From positions 1,718,501 through 1,782,500 of the forward strand of contig NZ_JAPEPX010000001.1 in the NCBI RefSeq assembly GCF_026339935.1: a stretch of DNA of 64,000 nt. The letters run 5' to 3'. The DNA comes from Streptomyces sp. NBC_01551. Lineage in GTDB: Bacteria > Actinomycetota > Actinomycetes > Streptomycetales > Streptomycetaceae. Of this stretch, positions 59,637-64,000 are shown in pieces. The notes beneath the pieces are model-generated. The model saw nothing but the letters and a program-made list of their open reading frames with translations, was not told the origin of the DNA and searched no databases. A program made the translations under genes and the position numbers. The stretch's first letter is position 1, and each line of letters starts with the position of its first letter.

Positions 59637-61079
59637 ATGCCACGCCGTCATATGCACATGACCGGCGCAGACGGGGCTGCCCTGCGGGCCGCGCTGCGCG
59701 AACTGCGGACGACACTGCACGTGCCCGGCGAATTCCCGGCCCCCGTGCTCGCCGAGGCCGAGCGGGCCGCCCGCGAGCCCCGGCTCCCGGACCTCGACGC
59801 CACCGACATCCCGCTCTTCACCATCGACCCGCCGGAATCCCGCGACCTGGACCAGGCCATGCACCTGGCGAAGCGCCCGGCCGGCGGCTACCGGGTGCAC
59901 TACGCCATCGCCGACGTCGCCGCGTTCGTCACCCCGGGCGGGGCCCTCGACGCCGAGGCGCACCGGCGCGTCAACACCCTCTACTTCCCCGACACCAAGG
60001 TCCCCCTGCACCCGGCGGTGCTCTCCGAGGGCGCGGCCAGCCTGCTGCCCGGCCAGACCTGCCCGGCGCTGCTGTGGACGTTCGACCTGGACGGCGCCGG
60101 GCGCGTGGAGAGCACCGAGGTCCGCCGGGCGCTGGTGCGCAGCCGGGCCAAGCTGGACTACGACGGCGTCCAGCAGGCCATCGACTCCGGGACCGCCGAC
60201 GAGTCCCTCGCGCTCCTCAAGGACGTCGGCCGGCTGCGCGAGGCCCTGGAGCGGGAGCGGGGCGGCGTCTCCCTCAACGTCCCCCAGCAGGAGATCGTCG
60301 CGCGGGACGGCTCGTTCAGCCTGGTCTACCGGGCCCCGCTCCCGGCGGACGGCTGGAACGCCCAGATCTCCCTGATGGCGGGCATGGCCGCCGCCCAGCT
60401 GATGCTGGACACGGGCGCGGGCATCCTGCGTACCCTCCCCAACGCCCCCGACGGGGCGGTCGCCCGGCTCCGGCTGACGGCGAAGGCCCTGCGGATCGAC
60501 TGGCCGCACCACGTGTCGTACGCGGAACTCGTGCGCTCCCTCGACCCGCACCTCCCGGCGCACGCCGCGTTCCTCCAGGAGGCCACGACCCTGCTGCGCG
60601 GCGCCGGGTACACGGTGTTCACCGACGACCGGATCCCCGATCCCGTGGTCCACGCCGCCGTGGCGGCCCCGTACGCGCACTGCACCGCGCCGCTGCGCAG
60701 GCTCGTCGACCGGTACGGCGGTGAGCTGTGCGTGGCGGCGGTGGCGGGGGCCGAGCCCCCGCAGTGGGCGGTGTCGGCGCTGGAGGCGCTGCCGGGGCGG
60801 ATGGCGGAGGGCGGCAAGCTGGCCGCCAAGGCGGAGCGGGAGTGCGTGGACCTCGTCGAGGCGGCCGTGCTCAAGGACCGCGTCGGGGAGACCTTCGACG
60901 CGACGGTGATCGACATCGAGGACGGCGAACCGCTCGTCGGCACCGTGCACCTGGAGGAGCCGGCGGTGGTCGGCCGCGTGAAGTCGCCGTCCGCGAAGCT
61001 GCCGCTGGGCGAGCTCATCCGGGTCCGGCTGACGCAGGCGAACCCCGGTACCGCGAAGATCCTCTTCGCCCCGGCCTGA
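59637..61079 (+). CDS. RNB-domain ribonuclease (RNase II-like, short form)
   Basis: A 480-residue 3'-5' exoribonuclease-like protein. The catalytic Asp motif is IDPPESRDLDQAMHL (about 64-79). VHYAIADVAAFVTPG, LYFPDTKVPLHP and CTAPLRRLVDRYG complete the RNB fold. It has no N-terminal cold-shock domains and only a short C-terminal beta segment instead of a full S1 domain, so substrate range may differ from classical RNase R/II. Divergent from yaaA. Confidence 0.92.
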   Translation: MPRRHMHMTGADGAALRAALRELRTTLHVPGEFPAPVLAEAERAAREPRLPDLDATDIPLFTIDPPESRDLDQAMHLAKRPAGGYRVHYAIADVAAFVTPGGALDAEAHRRVNTLYFPDTKVPLHPAVLSEGAASLLPGQTCPALLWTFDLDGAGRVESTEVRRALVRSRAKLDYDGVQQAIDSGTADESLALLKDVGRLREALERERGGVSLNVPQQEIVARDGSFSLVYRAPLPADGWNAQISLMAGMAAAQLMLDTGAGILRTLPNAPDGAVARLRLTAKALRIDWPHHVSYAELVRSLDPHLPAHAAFLQEATTLLRGAGYTVFTDDRIPDPVVHAAVAAPYAHCTAPLRRLVDRYGGELCVAAVAGAEPPQWAVSALEALPGRMAEGGKLAAKAERECVDLVEAAVLKDRVGETFDATVIDIEDGEPLVGTVHLEEPAVVGRVKSPSAKLPLGELIRVRLTQANPGTAKILFAPA

Positions 61080-61253
61080 CGCGCGTCGGCCGGGGTCCCG
61101 CGCCCCGGCCGTCCCGGTCCCCGGCCGTCCCGGTCCCGCGGGCCCGCCGGCTCTGGTCCCGGGCCGCGCCGCCTGTCATCATCTGCGCACCGCGCGCGGT
61201 GGGGACCGGCCGCGCAACAGCCGGCCGCGCAACAGCCCGGGGAGGGAGCCGAG

Positions 61254-62177
61254 ATGGGTGCCACCGGCCCGCCCGCGAGCCCGGCCGCCGTACGAAGGCC
61301 CGCGCACCCGGTGTCGCCCGCGACCTCCGCCGCGGGCGCCCGGCGCCGGCCCGCCGCCGCGCTGCGGCCGCACATCGTCAACTACACCGGGTTCCGCACG
61401 CGGTTCCCCGCGCCGCGGCACCGGCTGGAGCTGCCCACCGGGTACGTGACGCTCGTCTTCAGCTTCGGTGAGGGCCTGTGGGTCACCCGCACCGGCGGCC
61501 CGGCCGCCACCCGGCTGCGGCCCGCCTCGGGCGCCATGCTCAGCGGCCCGCGCACGGGCGCGGCGCTCGGGGTGCACGCGGGCGCCGTCCACGGGCTGGA
61601 GGTGAACATGAGCCCGCTCGGCGCGTACCGGCTGTTCGGGATCCCGGTGGCGCAGTTCGAGGACGCCCACGTGGACCTGGCCGAGGTGCTCGGCCCGGCC
61701 GGCCGTCATCTCACCGAGCGGCTGCACTCCCTCGGCTCCTGGGAGGCCCGCTTCCGGCTGCTCGACGACCTGTTCACCGCGCGCCTGGAGCGGGGCCCAA
61801 CCGCCTCCCCCGAGGTGCGCGCGGCGCTGACCCGGCTGTGGGAGGACAGCGGCTCGCTGGCCCGGGCGACCGCCGAGACCGGATGGAGCGCCCGGCACCT
61901 GCGCGCCCGGTTCCGCGAGCAGGTCGGCCTGTCGCCCAAGGGTGTCGCCCGGGTGTTCCGGCTCCAGCACGCGCTGCGGCTGCTGGCCGCCGGGACGGCC
62001 CCGGCCCGGGTCGCGGCGGCCTGCGGCTACCACGACCAGGCGCATCTGGGCCGAGAGGTGAAGGCGCTGACCGGGCTGGCGCCGTCCCGGTTCACCGCCC
62101 TGCGCGCGGGCCTGCCGCCGGGCTCGGTCCTGGACCGGGTGCCGGGCCGGATCACGAGCGTCCTGCTGTCGGGCTGA
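61254..62177 (+). CDS. AraC-family transcriptional regulator
   Basis: A 307-residue regulator. The C-terminal ~100 residues hold two helix-turn-helix motifs (LARATAETGWSARHLRARFREQVGLSPKG and ARVAAACGYHDQAHLGREVKALTGLAPSRF). The N-terminal domain is an AraC-binding-like beta fold (PHIVNYTGFRTRF ... LVFSFGEG). GGGAGGGAG precedes ATG 61254. No obvious target adjoins it. Confidence 0.92.
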   Translation: MGATGPPASPAAVRRPAHPVSPATSAAGARRRPAAALRPHIVNYTGFRTRFPAPRHRLELPTGYVTLVFSFGEGLWVTRTGGPAATRLRPASGAMLSGPRTGAALGVHAGAVHGLEVNMSPLGAYRLFGIPVAQFEDAHVDLAEVLGPAGRHLTERLHSLGSWEARFRLLDDLFTARLERGPTASPEVRAALTRLWEDSGSLARATAETGWSARHLRARFREQVGLSPKGVARVFRLQHALRLLAAGTAPARVAAACGYHDQAHLGREVKALTGLAPSRFTALRAGLPPGSVLDRVPGRITSVLLSG

Positions 62178-62263
62178 CACCCCGGCGCATCGCGGGTCAG
62201 CGCCGTTTTTGACAAGACAGGGCCGCCGGGACTTGCCACCCTCTGCGTAGCTGCGGCAGCCCG

Positions 62264-62905
62264 TCACGGGGGTGCGGGTTGCCGCAGTGCGGTGACCAGG
62301 GCGCGCGGGTCGTCGGCGTGGAAGCGGATGGTGCGGGCGGCCGCGCGGGCGCCGAGGGGCCGGGTGAAGGGGAGCGGGCGGGTCAGCTCCAGCGTCACCG
62401 TGGTCTGGCTGCCGACGATCAGGTCGAGCACCCCGTCCTCGGACAGGGACACCGGCCGGCCCTGCGGGTAGCGGCGGTCGACGCGGACCGAGGCCACCGC
62501 GTCGGGCGGGACGGTGAGGTCGAAGAGCGCCCCGTACCGGATGCGCAGCGAGCCGTCCGGCCGGACCACGTGCGGCCGGGTGACGCAGGCGGCGTGCATC
62601 GCGAGCACGAACACGATCCCGTACACGTCGAGGACCAGCAGCACCCTGTGCACGGCGGGCCAGGGGATCAGCAGGGCCAGCGCGACGGTCTCGATCACCG
62701 ACACGAAGAGCAGCCCGTACATCATGGCGGTCTGCGGTCCGGTGTACCGGGCGGCGAGGTCGCCCGGGCCGACCCCGTGCGGGGGCCTGCGCAGGGCCCA
62801 CCGCCCCAGCGCGCCGGTGGCCCGCAGCTCGTGCAGCAGCAGCCGGCGCACCGGCGCGGGCACGGCCCGCCGGACCGCCGCCCGCGCTGCCCGTATCGCG
62901 GTCAT
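62264..62905 (-). CDS. Two-helix membrane protein, PH-like domain, unknown function
   Basis: A 213-residue protein. After a basic N-terminus, two hydrophobic helices (about 60-83 and 88-110) are followed by a ~100-residue beta-rich cytosolic domain (LRIRYGALFDLTVPPDAVASVRVDRR ... TVTLELTRPLPF). ATG 62905 overlaps the MerR gene stop (ATGA). Probably controlled and functionally linked with that regulator. Confidence 0.75.
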   Translation of the reverse strand: MTAIRAARAAVRRAVPAPVRRLLLHELRATGALGRWALRRPPHGVGPGDLAARYTGPQTAMMYGLLFVSVIETVALALLIPWPAVHRVLLVLDVYGIVFVLAMHAACVTRPHVVRPDGSLRIRYGALFDLTVPPDAVASVRVDRRYPQGRPVSLSEDGVLDLIVGSQTTVTLELTRPLPFTRPLGARAAARTIRFHADDPRALVTALRQPAPP

Positions 62906-63642
62906 TTCCCTCCCCTTTCCGTGAACGCCTCCATGACCCGGCGTACGACCTCCGCCTGCGCGGGGGCGTACTCGGCGAGCAGGGCCCGCGCGAACCCCTC
63001 GCCGACGGCGGGCCGGCCGTCGGCCGGGATCGCCGCGAACACCTCGTCGGGGACGGCCGCCACCAGGGCGGCGGCGAGCGCCGGGATGCGCGGGTCGTCG
63101 ACCGGGGCGTCGGCCAGCTCGTCCAGCCGCTCGTACAGCGCGAGGACGGCCGGGTCGGCCGCCAGCGGGGCGAGGGCGGCGTAGAACTCCTCGCCCGCGG
63201 TGCCGGACGCGTCGAGCAGCGTCAGGTGCTCCCGGTCCATCGCGGCGCTCGGCGAGGCCGTGTCCGGCGCCCTGGCGAGCAGCACGGCGAGCGCGGGCGA
63301 GACCGGTTCGCCCTCCCCGGGCGGCGCGGCCAGCAGCACGGCGAGCCGGCGCCGGCGCTCGGCGAGTTCGGCCTGCTGACGGGCCAGGTCGGCGTCGAGT
63401 TCCGCCAGTACGTCGGCCAGCTCGCGCCCCGCGTCGTCCGCGAGCACGTCGCGCACCTCGTCCAGGCTGAGGCCGAGCTCGGTCAGCCGCCGCACCCGGG
63501 CCAGCAGCACGGCGTCGCGCACGGTGTAGGCCCGGTATCCGTTGGGGCGCCGCTCCGGTTCCGGGAGCAGCCCGACATGGTGGTAGTGCCGGATGGCCCG
63601 GGTGGTGAGCCCGACCAGCGCGGCGATCTCTCCGATCCGCAT
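62902..63642 (-). CDS. MerR-family transcriptional regulator
   Basis: A 246-residue MerR-type activator. The N-terminal winged helix MRIGEIAALVGLTTRAIRHY and LTELGLSLDEVRDVLADD are standard, followed by a coiled coil (about 75-105, RQQAELAERRRRLAVLL) and a ~130-residue C-terminal effector domain with no cysteine pair, so it is not a metal sensor. The promoter has the 19-bp spacer typical of MerR control. Translationally coupled to the membrane protein gene. Confidence 0.92.
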   Translation of the reverse strand: MRIGEIAALVGLTTRAIRHYHHVGLLPEPERRPNGYRAYTVRDAVLLARVRRLTELGLSLDEVRDVLADDAGRELADVLAELDADLARQQAELAERRRRLAVLLAAPPGEGEPVSPALAVLLARAPDTASPSAAMDREHLTLLDASGTAGEEFYAALAPLAADPAVLALYERLDELADAPVDDPRIPALAAALVAAVPDEVFAAIPADGRPAVGEGFARALLAEYAPAQAEVVRRVMEAFTERGGK

Positions 63643-63648
63643 GCGCCC

Positions 63649-63679
63649 AGTAGAAACCCTGCCGCCGCGTCAAGGTCAA
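63649..63679 (-). promoter_or_regulatory. MerR-type promoter with 19-bp spacer
   Basis: On the minus strand TTGACC (63679-63674) and TCTACT (63654-63649) are 19 bp apart, the overlong spacing diagnostic of MerR-regulated promoters. Imperfect arms ACCTTG and CAGGGT lie between them (63676-63656). The -10 ends 6 nt before ATG 63642, so the transcript is probably leaderless. Confidence 0.65.
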
Positions 63680-63711
63680 GCGGCGACGGCACAGCCGGTA
63701 GCATGGTCGCC

Positions 63712-64000
63712 ACGACAGACGAGTCGGCCGGGCGGCCGCGTCGGGGCCGCGAGGTCCCGCCGAGGAACGTCCGGGCTCCACAGGGCAGGGTGGTGGGTAA
63801 CGCCCACCCGGGGTGACCCGCGGGACAGTGCCACAGAAAACAGACCGCCGGGGGCTTCGGCCCTCGGTAAGGGTGAAACGGTGGTGTAAGAGACCACCAG
63901 CGCCTGAGGTGACTCAGGCGGCTAGGTAAACCCCACCCGGAGCAAGGTCAAGAGGGGCCGTCTTCGGACGGCCCTGCGCGAACGCTTGAGGGCTGCCCGC
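63712..64000 (+). ncRNA. rnpB: RNase P RNA, class A, 3' part outside window
   Basis: The catalytic RNA subunit of RNase P, which matures tRNA 5' ends. Conserved elements are clear: GAGGAACGTCCGGGCTCC (63762-63779), ACAGAAAACAGACC (from 63833), and GTAAGGGTGAAACGG followed by TAAGAGACCACCAGC (to 63901). A UUCG-capped 8-bp stem lies at 63955-63974. The start is estimated from a TAGCAT -10 at 63699-63704. The sequence is truncated by the window end. Confidence 0.95.

Overview
The window looks like chromosomal core DNA of a Streptomyces or close relative. It is very GC-rich with G/C-ending codons, uses GTG and TTG starts often, and carries GlnE, an AfsR/SARP-type regulator, HtaA heme proteins, an actinobacterial HmuTUV system, an EfeUOB system and DtxR/IdeR-type iron boxes. 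I found no integrase, transposase, phage gene, CRISPR array or tRNA. No gene-free stretch exceeds 300 bases; the longest (26275-26570 and 9670-9928) are described as entries.

Layout. 1-4145: the start of an amidohydrolase, an APC amino-acid/amine transporter and two TetR-type regulators. 4209-15360: nitrogen-related genes glnE and a glnA2-type glutamine synthetase-like gene, enclosing two tandem PIG-L deacetylase/propeller paralogues and a receiver-like protein followed by a membrane-TPR protein. 15533-21951: a probable copper group (small exported proteins, DUF3105, DUF305, DUF6153, multicopper oxidase), split by a CBS protein, an alpha/beta hydrolase and a DUF998 membrane protein. 22098-27431: DUF4190/DUF4352 protein, nadE, a membrane endonuclease/phosphatase-fold protein and panB. 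27605-34909: DrrAB-like exporter, AfsR-like regulator, M50 protease and two small or unknown membrane proteins. 35115-39964: a large TerD-nuclease-like fusion, npdG, two conserved unknowns and map.

40023-51262 is an iron/heme island. It holds heme oxygenase, two HtaA surface heme proteins (one with a class-E sortase signal), HmuTUV heme import and EfeO-EfeB-EfeU ferrous/ferric uptake. Three iron-box-like sites precede its transcription units. A coherent reading is that surface HtaA proteins pass heme to HmuT, HmuUV imports it, heme oxygenase opens it, and EfeUOB brings in free iron.

51345-64000 is mixed housekeeping: GNAT and PhzF-like enzymes, an SDR, a Bcr/CflA exporter, an Rsm22-type methyltransferase, dimethylargininase with a divergent TetR regulator, a Prim-Pol-like protein, YaaA, a short RNB ribonuclease, an AraC regulator, a MerR operon and the 5' part of RNase P RNA running off the end.

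A window-wide feature is the number of probable leaderless transcripts: ten genes have a TANNNT -10 hexamer 6-8 nt before the start codon. Most promising for new biology are the TerD/PD-(D/E)XK-like fusion (35115-37265), the receiver-like plus membrane-TPR pair (12101-13928), the tandem deacetylase-propellers with a histidine-rich tail (7441-11998) and the copper module with a CsoR-like operator at 19675-19689.
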